From Sesamum alatum (lineage: Eukaryota > Streptophyta > Magnoliopsida > Lamiales > Pedaliaceae), in assembly GCA_034509735.1 (NCBI GenBank), contig JACGWO010000005.1, forward strand, positions 35,556,479 through 35,620,478: 64,000 bases of DNA. Reading direction: 5' to 3'. Below, piece by piece: positions 11,340-23,010 of this stretch. The translations under genes were made by a program, and so were the position numbers. The first letter of the stretch is position 1, and each line of letters begins with the position of its first letter. Under the pieces are notes generated by a model. That model worked only from the letters and a program-made list of their open reading frames with translations. It was not told the DNA's origin and made no database searches.

Positions 11340-12797
11340 GAAAATAATATATAAATCTTGATAAAAGCGAAAGAGTTATTTCGACTTTATTGGGGCGGAC
11401 CTTTTTTTCTTTAATTAATTTGATCAAAAGTGCGTCTAAGTTCTCTTCATGTAAACCACCGTAGGCCCCCCCACCCCACCCCACCCCACCCCACCCCCCA
11501 TAGATTTTCTCCACTCTCTTTCTCTCTCTACCACACTCTCTCTCTCTCTCTCTCTCTCTCTTCAATACACTACGATTTATTCTCTCTTTCTTCGGTTCCA
11601 ATTTCTTCCACCTGTTTTCTTTTCTCCCCTGGCATTGCAAACAACGGCGCCCAACACAACTCACTTTACGAGTTCCGAAATACTCAAAGTCTTTTTCCAG
11701 ACTTTCGTCTTCTTTCTCTGAGAAACTTTTCTTTTGAAATCTGCAGATGGAGATGTGCAAGAAAGGAAAAAGATAGTAGAAGACATGTCTGAATTCTTTG
11801 GGTAGAATCGTGATGAATTATCTGGTGTGGAGAGATGCAAATGCACTTGTAGGAGCTTGAGCGTGAAATTTGTAGTTTTCATGTGGTGGAGTGTGATATA
11901 TGGTTCGGATATTTATGCTATGAAGCGGCTTTTGGCAGGGGGTATAACGAGAGTTGGGGGTTGAGATTTTGAATTTTCTTGGCTGATTTATTTCGCAAGG
12001 TAGTTTGTTTGGGGTTCCTATTTTATGGATTTATTACTGGGTTTTGGTTTTCTCCCGCAGTGGTTTAGATTTTTGCATTGGTCGATGATATCAATGCAGT
12101 TCTGGGTACGCAGATGATTGGACCGTATTTTCCTGCATGAAATGCAGTGATACGATCTGAAGATTTGTGTGTCTGCATTTTGCCAGGTTCAGATTCTTTA
12201 TCTTTTCGCTGTTCTTTTGTTTGTTTTTGGGTTTTCCTGACTTTCTTAGTCTGGTTTTGGATTTCCTGGTTAATGGGTTTCTATTATTTTAAATTATTTG
12301 TTTTTTAATCCTTATATTTTGGTAGGATTTATCAGCGTTGTACTTTCTAAGCCTCTGTACTGGAAATTGTTTATGTGATTAGTTCAATTACAGACGTGAA
12401 TGCGAGAACTTGAATATTGTAATCAAATGCTTTTGTAAGTTTTGACCTGGTTGATGGGTCAGATCTTTTTGGGTCTGTGATTGGTTCTTTATTCCTAAAT
12501 TCTTAGTGTGGTTCATAGGTGTTTAGCCAAATATTATATATGATCTTGTATTTATGATAATTTTGACATTCGTGCGTAAGTTTATATTGAATGAGAAGCA
12601 AATTTCAACGCTTTGCTTTTTATGGGTTTTGATTTGATAAAAAATCTTCAAACAGGATATGAATTTCAGCAGTGCCGTGGTGAGTTTGTGATGGGAGTGG
12701 TTAATTTTACATCTCTGTGTAGAGCTGCATCAGGGAGCTAAATAAGATAAATTGTCAACGCAAACAAATGGATTGAAGAATTACTGCATTGGATGCA
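11340..12797 (+). promoter_or_regulatory. Promoter and long 5' leader of the ethylene receptor gene
   Basis: A TATA-like ATATATAAATC lies at about 11347. Downstream comes a C-rich CCCCA tandem repeat (11466-11500) and a pyrimidine tract with (CT)14 at 11535-11562, a usual core-promoter/leader composition in plants. About 1.2 kb separates this from the start codon and holds no coherent frame. An intron in the leader is likely: possible donor CAAG|GTAGTT near 12000 and acceptor AAACAG|GATAT at 12655. The exact transcription start and splice sites are inferred, not proven. Confidence 0.45.
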
Positions 12798-15466
12798 ATG
12801 TCAAAGGCATTGGCATCAGGGTTGTTGTTTTTATCACTCTTTCTTTCCGTTTCAGCTGCTGATAATGGGTTTCGGTGTAATTGTGATGAGGAGGGGTTTT
12901 GGAGCATTGAGAATATACTAGAGTGCCAAAAAGTTAGTGATTTCTTGATTGCCGTGGCGTACTTCTCCATCCCCATTGAGCTACTTTACTTTGTTAGCTG
13001 TTCCAATGTTCCGTTTAAATGGGTGCTTTTCGAGTTCATTGCGTTCATTGTCCTCTGTGGAATGACTCATTTGCTAAATGGCTGGACTTATGGACCTCAT
13101 CCTTTTCAGCTCATGCTTGCTCTCACCATCTTCAAGTTCCTCACAGCACTAGTTTCTTTTGCCACGGCTATAACGCTTATTACCCTCATTCCATTGTTGC
13201 TTAAAGTCAAGGTGAGAGAATTTATGCTGAAGAAGAAGACTTGGGATCTTGATCGGGAGGTTGGAATGATAAAGAGGCAGAAAGAAGCCGGCTTGCATGT
13301 CCGGATGCTGACACAAGAGATCCGCAAATCCCTTGATCGGCATACTATCTTGTACACAACTTTGGTTGAGCTATCAAAGACATTGGATTTGAAAAATTGT
13401 GCTGTTTGGATGCCAAATGCTAGTAGAACAGAAGTGAACTTAACTCATGAATTGAAAGAAAGGAACTTCCAAAACACTTATAATTCAACCATTCCAACCA
13501 GTGACCCTGATGTGAGAGATATTAAGGGAAGTGATGGAGTGAAGATACTTGATCCCGAGTCAGCCCTCGCTGTTGCGAGCAGTGGAGGGATTGGTGAGCC
13601 AGGATCTGTAGCTGCAATTAGGATGCCGATGCTGAAGGTTTCTAATTTCAAAGGTGGTACCCCCGAGATGGTTCCAGCATGCTATGCTATTCTTGTTTTG
13701 GTTCTTCCGGACGGACAGGGTAGAACTTGGAGTGATGACGAACTTGAGATAGTAGAGGTGGTTGCTGACCAAGTTGCCGTGGCGCTTTCCCATGCTTCTG
13801 TGCTTGAAGAATCTCAACTTATGAGAGAGAAACTTGTGGAACAAAATCGTGCCCTGCAACAAGCAAAACAGGATGCACTAATGGCGAGTGAAGCCCGAAA
13901 TGCATTTCAAATGGTAATGAGTAATGGTTTAAGGAGGCCCATGCACTCTATTCTCGGTTTGCTATCTCTCCTGCAGGATGAAAAGTTAAGTAATGAGCAG
14001 CGGCTTGTTGTTGACACTATGGTTAAGACTAGTAATGTTCTTTCAACTTTAGTCACTGACGTAATGGATACTTCGGCAAAGGATAATGGAAGGTTCCCTT
14101 TGGAGATGAGTTCCTTTCAATTGCATTCTTTGATAAAAGAAGCTGCTTGCCTCTCCAAGTGCCTCTGTGCTTATAAGGGTTATGATTTTGCGATCGAAGC
14201 TGATAAGTCCTTGCCGAATCATGTAATGGGTGATGAAAGAAGAGTATTTCAGGTTATTTTACATATGGTTGGTAATCTGCTGAATGGAAGCAAAGGAGGA
14301 GGGTTTCTAGTTTTACGAGTATATTCAGCCAGCGGAAGTCAGAATGAGCAAAGATGGGGCAACTGGAGATCCAACTCATCTGACGGGTATGCTTACGTTA
14401 GGCTTGAAGTTGGCATTTGCCATACTGGTTCTCAGACGGAGGACATATTTCCCGTGTTCCCATATGGTGGGCAGAGATGCTGCGTTGGAGTTGAGGAAAG
14501 CAGAAGCTTTAGTGCATGCAAAAAACTAGTTCAGGTTTGATTGCTACCATTATGATCGAACTTATTACTGAGTATTGACATCATTAAGCTGGGCACCTGA
14601 TGAATATGGTTGCATTACGTAATTTATGATCTACCAGCCTCTTTTTTTTTGTTAAAAGTAAAATGTTTCAACCGTTGCATAATTCTTGCACCATCCGTTT
14701 GGTTACTGATTTAATACTATGAAGCTGCAAACCCCCCTGCCACCAGAATAATCTAGCGTAGCCTGGCAAGCGAGTGGATCTTTTCGTCTTGGTTTTAATT
14801 TTCCTAAGTTAAATTTCATGTGGCTCTTGCTTATGTTGTTGTTTATCTGGGTGACTGCAACCATTTTAGAGTATATGCCGCATCCTAACTGGAATGTTGT
14901 CTTTCATAATCTATGGACAGTTAATGCAAGGAGACATCTGGGAGATCCCAAATCCAGAGGGCTTTGATCAAAGCATGGCTCTCGTTTTGCGGTTTCAAGT
15001 CCGGCCATCCATTGTGTCGGGCATATCTGAACATGGGGAATCTTCAGATCATGCGCATTCATACTCACTTTTCAGAGGCCTGAAAGTGCTTTTAGCTGAT
15101 GCTGATGATGTGAATAGAGCCGTAACACGGAAGCTGCTCGAGAAGCTGGGATGCATTGTGTATGTCGTCTCATCTGGCTACGAATGCCTCAGCGCTCTTG
15201 GCCCTTCCGTCTCTTCGTGTCAAATCGTGCTCCTCGATCTTCAGTTGCCTGATCTAGATGGGTTTGAAGTTACCATGAAAATCCGCAAGTTTCGAAGCCG
15301 TAACTGGCCGTTGATCATCGCCTTAACCTCAAGCGACGATGGAGATACGAGGGACAAATGTATGCAAATCGGAATGAACGGCATCATTCAGAAACCGGGT
15401 TCGTTCCAAGAAATCGCGTACGAGCTCAAGGGGATCCTGCTGCAAGCTAACAGGCTATTGTCATGA
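12798..15466 (+). CDS. ETR2: Ethylene receptor, subfamily II, ETR2-like (two coding exons)
   Basis: Exons 12798-14534 and 14921-15466 give 760 residues; Arabidopsis ETR2 is of similar length (773). The first in-frame ATG after an upstream stop is at 12798. An ER ethylene receptor: a signal-peptide-like hydrophobic start (1-20), Cys27/Cys29 for the dimer disulphide, three membrane helices (about 45-135) with copper ligands Cys87 and His91 in CGMTH, a GAF domain (about 182-337), a degenerate histidine-kinase region (about 355-580) and a receiver domain (about 632-757). The receiver keeps the phospho-accepting Asp685 and Lys737. The kinase phospho-His position is Asn376 (in SNGLRRP), and the N and G boxes are not recognisable, as expected for subfamily II. 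The family signals to CTR1-type kinases and is relieved by ethylene. EIN4 is less likely, because ETR2 phrases such as IPIELLYFVSCSNVPFKW match better. Confidence 0.95.
14535..14920 (+). other. Intron of the ETR2-like gene
   Basis: Donor CAG|GTTTGA and acceptor GGACAG|TTAATG join residue Gln579 to Leu580 in phase 0, restoring the family phrase KKLVQ-LMQGDIW. Without splicing the frame stops two codons into the intron. 386 bp, AT-rich. Confidence 0.9.
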
Positions 15467-15512
15467 GAAGTGAAAGGATCACAGCTCTGCTCTTCTCTAC
15501 CTTGTTAGTTAC

Positions 15513-15518
15513 AATAAA
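15513..15518 (+). terminator. Polyadenylation signal of the ETR2-like gene
   Basis: AATAAA lies 47 bases after the stop codon. Further T-rich sequence follows. Plant signals are loose, so the cleavage site is not defined. Confidence 0.45.
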
Positions 15519-15519
15519 C

Positions 15520-16126
15520 AAAAGGTGAAATTTATTGCTATAAATAGGTCGCGAGACCATTATTCAGCATAGAGATGTTACATACACAACAAGAATGATA
15601 GTCAAAATGGTATAGAAAATTCATTCTCTTTCATATTTTGATTTTTCTCAAAGATCACAAGACATGCTAATAGGTGTTTGTTTGCAAGAACAAATCATTT
15701 TCTCATGCTGCATCACTGAACTCTTTCATTGTTTTCTTGATGGATCAATTGGGCGAGCAACGACCACCGTTCTGCTATACAGAACTAATTACACGAAAAG
15801 GGTATTACACTTACAATGATCCCATCGTCACGGAAGGATTACCTATGCAGTCACATATATAACACTTTCAATGTGATCAATTTAATGGCACAAATTTGAT
15901 TTGGATAAGAATATTTGGTGTTCATTTAAGGCAGAAGAAACATGTCAGTGTTATATATATATAGGGGCAATTTCCTATTTTAGGTGAAGTAATACATACT
16001 ATTGAAAGCAAGATCAAAGAATATTGTGTGTTCCAGGTATCCTACAATGCGCCTTTTATTTCAAACTTAAAAAGGTTGTATGAATCCTTCCTTGTCTGAG
16101 CTTCAATCCTTCCATTTTACTACATG

Positions 16127-16171
<45 letters not shown>

Positions 16172-17250
16172 ATATATATTAATTCTCCATGCTTTCACAC
16201 ACACACAAAAGAGTGGAAGTATGTGTTTTTTATATATTGTGATTTGTTCTGCATGAAGTGAAGCAAGTATTTAGACACTTTTGCTGCCCCTTTTCCGTTG
16301 TCTTTGCTGTAGCCCACTTTTCAGATCAACAATTCTTTATACACACCTACTCTGCGTGTGTTTGTGTGTGTGTATTTTTGCATATAATATAATATATATA
16401 TGTGTGTGTACAGGGTTGTCAACAGGTAGGATCCATATGGAATTGTGTAGATCGATCGGATCCAAATCCAATAATCCATTTCATATTATCACTTGATCCA
16501 ATCACCTCCCTAATATTTTTATCCTTAGAATTTAGAATGCAAATCCATACGCAATACTAAAAAAACAAATATTATTTTATAAAGAGAAAAATATCAATTA
16601 CGAATACCCTCTCATTATTTTAAAAATTCATAATTACTTTAATAGAAATAAATTACAACTACACCTCTTAAAATTTGATATAATTATAAATTCATTTGAT
16701 ACAGGAATTCTTCATCACTAAAATCAACTACCAACATCCAAATTTAATTATAGTTTGATAATTATAGTTAAAGTCTCATTTTTTGTCACTAAAATCAATC
16801 GTAATTTACCAACAACCCTTTATGAGTATGTGTACGGAATTTTCATAAAAAAAAATTAATAATTTTTGCATATATATATATATATTTTTCATATAAGTCG
16901 TCGAAAAAAATAATTTTGGGTTTGAAAATTGAATTGTAGTCTAAGTTGATATAATTAGGATCCACGATGAAGATGGAGGTTAGATCATGTTGGGATATTG
17001 GACACTCTACTCTTCTTATAGTTGTTTCTCCTCCTCCAATTTTTCCACTCAATCAATCCCCACTCTCTGTCTGAAATCTCACCTGCTGCCTGCATGGGAT
17101 TGGTCGGTGCCTTGTCTTCTTGTCTCAATATTATTATTATTATTATTATTATTATTAAGCGTGACGAGGTTGCTCAAATTCATTTTCCAACCCAAACTAA
17201 ATTTCATGGAGTTTCGTGTCATACTTCACTAATTAAATGATTGTTTTCAA
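15520..17250. other. Intergenic, simple repeats, no gene seen
   Basis: Contains (CT)n at 16130-16165 running into GT and TA repeats, a GT/TA-rich tract at 16350-16410, a (TA)n tract near 16870-16886 and (ATT)n at 17129-17156. Short frames here are composition artefacts. Confidence 0.6.
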
Positions 17251-17256
17251 AAATCA

Positions 17257-18025
17257 GGGTAAATTACTAAGGCCTCCCGAAAAATTTGTTATAATTATAA
17301 ATATTTTTTAAAATTAATGATCGTTTAATAAGTATTTATAAGTAACAGTCTATTGTAAAGTGTATTTTTAGACAACTATCGGTTCCAGGGAGTATTTGTA
17401 ATTTGGGATAATTACACTCCCCTCTCCTGAGATTTGATGTAATTATACATAGACCCTCTATAGTTTGGAAAATTATATTTAGTACTCCTGAGGTTTGCTT
17501 TTATCTAATAAATATGTCCATCCGTTAGTTAAAATTCACCGAATTTGTTGATATTAGCAAAAAAATTGAATGAAAATCGATGTTTACCCTCGATTGACCT
17601 ATTAATGACTTAATGCTGGCCAAATAAATCTTTTATGACCAAATTACCCTTTAAACGGTGAAAATATACCTCCTCTTATGCATTAACGGGTGACGATATA
17701 TAAGGATAGTTTGGTCATAAAAAAGATTCGTTTGACCTACAATAAGTCAGTAATAAGTCAATCGATGGCAAATCTCACCTTTAATTTAGTTTTTTTTGCT
17801 AATATCAACAAATTTGCTGAATTTTGACTAACGGAGGGACCCATTTATTAAACAGAAGCAAACCTCAGGGAATAGTAGATGTAATTTCTCAAATTACAGG
17901 GGGTCTACGTGTAATTACACCAAACCTCAGGGAAGGGGAGTATAATTATCCCTTATAAATTTTCAAACAACGATGAGGTGTTTATAATTATGGCTAACCT
18001 GAGGAGAGCTCATTGTAATTTACCC
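17257..18025. mobile_element. Mutator-type miniature element, outer, interrupted
   Basis: Outer ends GGGTAAATTAC and GTAATTTACCC with arms 'TATAATTATAAATA' and complement. The two arms are separated by a second element at 17405-17952, so this one is older. The flanks CAAAAATCA and AAAAAGAAC are only loosely similar. Confidence 0.6.
17405..17952. mobile_element. Mutator-type miniature element nested in another
   Basis: Starts GGGATAATTACACTCCCC and ends GGGGAGTATAATTATCCC. Flanks TTGTAATTT and TTATAAATT match at 7 of 9. The interior has long opposed arms (for example 'TTTGCTGAATTTTGACTAAC' against its complement). A sister copy is at 44431-44905. Confidence 0.65.
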
Positions 18026-18904
18026 AAAAAGAACCATAATTGTCATTGATAATTAAGGACATAAGAATTTTGCACCTTTTTCTTATCATTATTAAAATGT
18101 TCAAAACTTCTAATATGAAAAAAAAAATTTTAAAAAAAAAAAAGAAAGAAAGAAAACACACAAACCAACTTATGAAATGAGAACTTAGTATTACTTTGAG
18201 TTATCGTAATGATCTCATAATTAAATTTATCATATTTTTATCCATATTTGAATTTTGCTGATGAAAACATAAAACGAGTCACTTTACACTAGTATAATAC
18301 ACGTGGGCCTGAGCTGACTTATGATATCCAATAATCCAATAAAGATTAGACTTACCTAGCTTGTTGACAGGACAACAACGATCAAACTGGATAATGTCAC
18401 AACGAATAATTTCAGCAAGATATTTATTTTATTATAATTAGATTGTTTTATTTAGGGTAGCTGTGATGCATTTAATTAGACCTAACTTTTTACTATAAAA
18501 AAAATATTAAAAAGAGGGGTTTCAAAGCTCAATATTATCTATATTGTTGTACTTCCCTAACTAGTGTACAATATTTATATATGAGGAGATTGAGATGATG
18601 AGCATCCAGTTGTTCCAAGGGAGCTGTATCCTTTAAATAAACTAAGTCTTGCAGTCTTTTCATGGAATTTTTATATATAATAACATTAACTTCTCTAAGT
18701 TTTTCACTTTAAATTAATCCAACATGAGAGGGACAGGGACAGGGCCATCTCCACCATACATTGAATCTAACCCCAAAATCCATCTTATTTTATTTTTACT
18801 TTTGCTTCCTTCTTTCCAAGACCTATCTGAATTTGACTTTATAATTAAATCGGTAAATTACAGCTACCTTCCATAAGATTTGGCATAATTATAAATATTT
18901 ATTA

Positions 18905-19321
18905 TATTATGAGAAAATATGATATTAGTGACAAAATACCAAAGCATAATTTTAAAGTTGTCACTAAAACTGTATATTAAGTGACAATATTTTTTATCTT
19001 GTCACTATATAATTATCAGTGATAAATTGTGTATAAAATTGTTTTCTAAATACAATTCGTGATGTATCTATAGTGACAACAATTATTTGTTGTCACTAGG
19101 TTGTCACTGTACATGAGTCACTAATTGTATTAAGTGACAACTTTGTGCACATTTTTTTTGTCACTAATAACATTTTTTACAAAATAATATTAATTATTAA
19201 AATCATAAAATTTATTTTTGTCACAAAATAAATATTTTTGTCATTAAATATATATAATTAGTGACCATATTAAAATTATCACTTGATTTTTTTGTCGCTA
19301 ATTTTCTATTTTCTTGTAGTG
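18905..19321. mobile_element. CACTA-type miniature element, second subfamily
   Basis: The right end is TTTTCTTGTAGTG, the complement of CACTACAAGAAAA, the usual CACTA terminus. The left end 'TGAGAAAATATGATATTAG' is degenerate. The interior is packed with opposed 'GTGACAA' and 'TTGTCAC' words, unlike the 319-bp subfamily. Confidence 0.5.
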
Positions 19322-20138
19322 TTATTTAAAAAATTATAAATATTTTCTGAAATAGATAATAATTATATAGTCCATAGATGGTGGGGCGAACATTACTATT
19401 TTAACCCTATTAATGTCTTTTTTTGTTCAAAGAAAAGAATGTCCGAGAAAATGTTAAAAGAAATTGAGAGTTGGCGAAGTAAATAATTTATAAGGCATAT
19501 TAGTTCATAAAACTGGCTTTATGTTTTCTTTTAAGTTTGCTCTGTCTAAAAATCTAAATAAATTTGCAAAAATGGCAAAGTTAACCCCAAAAAAAAATTA
19601 AAAAATTCAAAAAATAGAAAAAAAAAATATATTAGATCATCAAAGTATGTAGTTGAAATATATGGATGGCATTATTGTTGTTATGTCTTTAGGTTCTTTT
19701 CTTAAAAAAAATTTAAATCTGATTTATATCCAAAAATTGCATAATTCTCATTTTTCAATCCTTTCTTTTTCTGTTTTAGCTATAAAATCCCTATCGTATG
19801 AATATTATTTTGCGAAGTTCTACAATATGATGCCCTTTTACCACCTTCCAAAATAAGTACTAATAACAATTACTATAAATGGTAATATATAAAAGAAATT
19901 GAAAAAATGTTATAAAAACATGTCTCGCAATTTATAATAATTCCATTTTATTAGCCCCTCTGCATCTAAAAAAGCTAATTTTTATACCAAATGATATTCT
20001 CGCCCATAAAAATTAATTCAATTAATTAGCCAAAAGAATTCCTGCTTACAGGATCATGAAGGATATTTTTTAAAAACCAACCAATTTTTTGGCCGATCTC
20101 GACAAAAATCCCAACATCAACCAATGGCATAAATGTCG
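19322..20138. other. Intergenic, no gene seen
   Basis: AT-rich with A and T runs. No supported frame or recognised element. Confidence 0.4.
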
Positions 20139-20438
20139 CACTACAAAACATATTTAACCATAGGTAACTGCCATGGTTAATACTAAATAATCGTTGCGAA
20201 TATTTATTGACAACGGTCACGCAACGGTTGTCGGCCGTAATTTTTGCGAGGGTGGCAAAAACATTTGTCATGGCGAATGTTTTCACCACGGCTAAAAACC
20301 GTGGCAAATAAGTTTTTTGTAGTGGAAAAACTAGTTTTTGCATCGATTTTTATTTAACTATAGTTAATAATAGTTATTTACCACGATTTTTAACCATGAT
20401 CATTAAAAATGTAGCTAATATTAATTTTTTTTCTAATG
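20139..20438. mobile_element. CACTA-type miniature element with TCG target duplication
   Basis: Starts CACTACAAAACAT and ends TTTTTTTTCTAATG (mutated TAGTG). TCG flanks both sides, the 3-bp duplication typical of CACTA elements. The interior matches the copies at 7892 (inverted) and 53537 and accounts for a 105-codon minus-strand frame, which is not a gene. Confidence 0.75.
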
Positions 20439-20614
20439 TCGGATGAGATTAAATTTCAAAAAAATTACATGTAATATATTCGCCAATATTTTTCATAGAG
20501 AGGAATCTTGATCGACATTCAAATTTATAACAATCAAATAATGTTAACCATCAACTCTTCTAAAAGCTTAAATTATTAGTTGTGCAAACTTTACACACGC
20601 TATTCCCTGCATTA

Positions 20615-20901
20615 TAAATTGTTTCGATTTAAAAATTATAGTAAATCAATATTATCTATTACGATCAGACAAAATCAATACGAAAATTTAAGTTTTGACT
20701 ACGATTAATCAACATTCGCTATGATTTTACCTATGCCCAAAATATTTGCCACAGTTTTTAACTGTAGCAAATATTTTGACTTCACTTGCAAAAACAATAG
20801 CTAATAGTCGTTACGCAGTCGTAATTAATTAATATCCACCATGATTTTTAACTTTTAACCATAGTAATTAATCATAGCGAAAACTAATATTTGTTCTAGT
20901 G
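20615..20901. mobile_element. CACTA-type miniature element, diverged
   Basis: Ends TTTGTTCTAGTG at 20901 and contains the family words 'TTTGCCACAGTTTTTAAC' and 'AGTCGTTACGCAG'. The left end is degraded. Confidence 0.45.
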
Positions 20902-21009
20902 ACATGAAACATTCTTCTATAAATGAGTGACAATGAGATTCAGACCTAATACCTCTTATTTGACCTGATTCTAACACCAGACGACTTCCTCGTTTAAACA
21001 TTTAAACTA

Positions 21010-21215
21010 TTAGGCCTTGTTTACTTGGGAGGATTGGGTTGGATATCCAACACAATCTCTTGTTTACTTACATTTAGGTAAATAGATGATTAATTATGAT
21101 AAATAGAGGATTTAAATGAAAATATTAGTGATACAATTTAATCTCATCCAACATTTTATCCATCATTAATCCATCACGACTTAATCCCATCCCTCAAAAT
21201 AAACGAAACCTTATA
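21010..21215. repeat. Terminal-inverted-repeat miniature element
   Basis: Left 'GGCCTTGTTTACTTGGGAG' and 'GATTGGGTT' are mirrored by right 'TTAATCCCATCCCTCAAAA' and 'TAAACGAAACCTTA'. Non-coding. Superfamily not resolved. Confidence 0.45.
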
Positions 21216-21659
21216 GAAAAGAATCATATAATATTTAAAATCTTAACAAAGAGATGCATAAATACAAGGGTGGTCTACCAATGATCCCTTATCTGAGCGG
21301 TGAAGTTGAGGTAGATCTAAAAATATTATTATACTGTAAGCTGAATATTGTAATAGCAATTATTTACTATAAAAATATTGTTGTATTTTCAAATTAATAA
21401 TACTATCGCTTATTCAAAAAATACAAGGGTGGTCTACATGGTGAGGTGAGTTGGTCATAGTTGGAGTGTGCTGTCTAAATAGTTTTTAACGAAAAAGATT
21501 GTGTTAAGTGGTATATATTAATTAGGTGACATAATCGCACGTATCAAGTTCAAAGCATAAAGTGCACAATTAGTTCACTACAACTTTCTTTTGTTTGCAT
21601 CATGACCTACACCTACCTGGCTACCAACAACCTAGGTCCTATAATCTATCATTAAAATA

Positions 21660-22340
21660 AAGGATAATTATATTTACACTCCAATCTTCAATCCGTTTAT
21701 GGAAATTATTCATGGCTTTCAGATAATTACACATACACTATTATAAACGTCAATATTATTTACATAAATCACACATGTTTATTGAAAAATTGCACATACA
21801 CCTGCAATAATGTCAATGTCATTATACAAACCACCCTTATTTTTGTAATTACTAGAAACTATGGCACGCAGAACCTGCAATTTTATTTTATTGAATCTCA
21901 TAACTTATTCTAACATTTTAAAATTTATCATTGTCTTACGACTTCACTTAAAAAAAATTATTTGATAAACTTTTTAATGCATTAATTGTCAATACAGTAT
22001 TGTACTCATGTAAAATAATTTAAAAAAAATTGTATTGCACTCAAATTAAATTAAAAATTGAAACTTTATAGAATATTTGTTATATTGGCAATGGCGATTA
22101 TAATTACATATAACACAAATACTAATATGTTATATTTATTTCAATTAACAATAAACTTAAATAAAATGGGAGTAAATTTAATTTTTGAGTACATGTAATT
22201 GCATGGAATTAATTTTCCAAAGGAACTAAATTGAATAGAGTTGGAAAGTTGAAGGGCATTTTTGGTATTATAATAATTTGGTGTAGTGGTATAAAAACTT
22301 CCACTTTGTGTCTATAAAACCCCTTCTCTTCATAATAGTA
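21660..22340. other. Intergenic, truncated GGGATAATTAC-family piece, no gene seen
   Basis: The piece at about 21661-21860 begins AAGGATAATTATATTTACAC and carries the family's alternating phrases but lacks a clear right end. The rest is AT-rich and unassigned. Confidence 0.35.
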
Positions 22341-22502
22341 CTAGTTGGCGTGGCACGCTCTTCTTGCGTGCATATAATAAATAATAAAGAAAGAAAAAAA
22401 CTAACTTAGGGGTATTAGTGACATAACAAAAAATTGGTGTCACGGTGTAAGTAACCGCCTTTTATGAGTCAAAATGGTGTTTTCTTTATATATTAATATA
22501 GA
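22341..22502 (-). mobile_element. Non-autonomous Helitron, short
   Basis: On the minus strand it starts TCTATATTAATA and ends CTAG followed by T. The terminal hairpin is clear: GCACGC, seven bases, GCGTGC, 10-12 bases before CTAG. At 162 bp it is an internal-deletion derivative of the 290-bp type. Helitrons make no target duplication; A and T flank it as expected. Confidence 0.65.
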
Positions 22503-22627
22503 TAAATACAAAAGGCATGAATGATTTGTGTAAACATACTATAAATAAGGAGATGTAAATGTAATTAACTCTTAAAATAAATCAACTAGGCCGATTAAAA
22601 TTAGAGGGAATTTTGTTTTCTAGTTAA

Positions 22628-22656
22628 TATATATATATGTGTGTGCGCGCGCGCGT
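22628..22656. repeat. Alternating TA-GT-GC tract (Z-DNA-prone)
   Basis: TATATATA passes into GTGTGTG and then CGCGCGCGCG, an unbroken purine-pyrimidine alternation, directly before a Helitron 5' end at 22658. Such tracts can adopt left-handed DNA; whether it does here is unknown. Confidence 0.7.
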
Positions 22657-22657
22657 A

Positions 22658-23010
22658 TCTATACTATTATATAAAAAAAATCCTATTTTACTCACAAATA
22701 GCGGTTAATGACACCGTCGCACCGCTTTTTTGTAATACTAATTGCTTACTCTTTTGCTGTGACTAATAGTTGGCCTATTCGCCAACTCAATGTAAATTAC
22801 GAGTTCTTGCAGGGTTTTTTCACTGATGAAGTGTTCTTGGAACAACCCTCAAGTAATATGATAATTATTTTATTCAATTTTTTAAATTTTATATTAATTG
22901 ATAAATTAATTTTTTCTTTTTTTTTAATATGATGTATTAATTTATATATTTTATTATTATTTATAATATATTTTAAAATATAAAAAAATATTTATTATAT
23001 GCATAAAAAA
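22658..23010 (+). mobile_element. Helitron 5' part, 3' end missing
   Basis: Begins TCTATACTATTATATAAAA and has 'GGTTAATGACACCGTCGCACC' shared with the complete copy at 36993-37282. The downstream half drifts and no hairpin/CTAG end is found. A 74-codon frame inside reads as noise. Confidence 0.45.

Noticed and set aside
11332..11792. Two overlapping frames of 142 (-) and 120 (+) codons near the ethylene receptor
   Set aside because: They are composed of CT and CCCCA repeat translations (Arg/Glu or Ser/Leu runs) in the receptor leader, with no known motif.
20026..20343. 105-codon minus-strand frame
   Set aside because: It lies mostly inside the CACTA-type miniature element at 20139-20438, and relatives of that element are not open.
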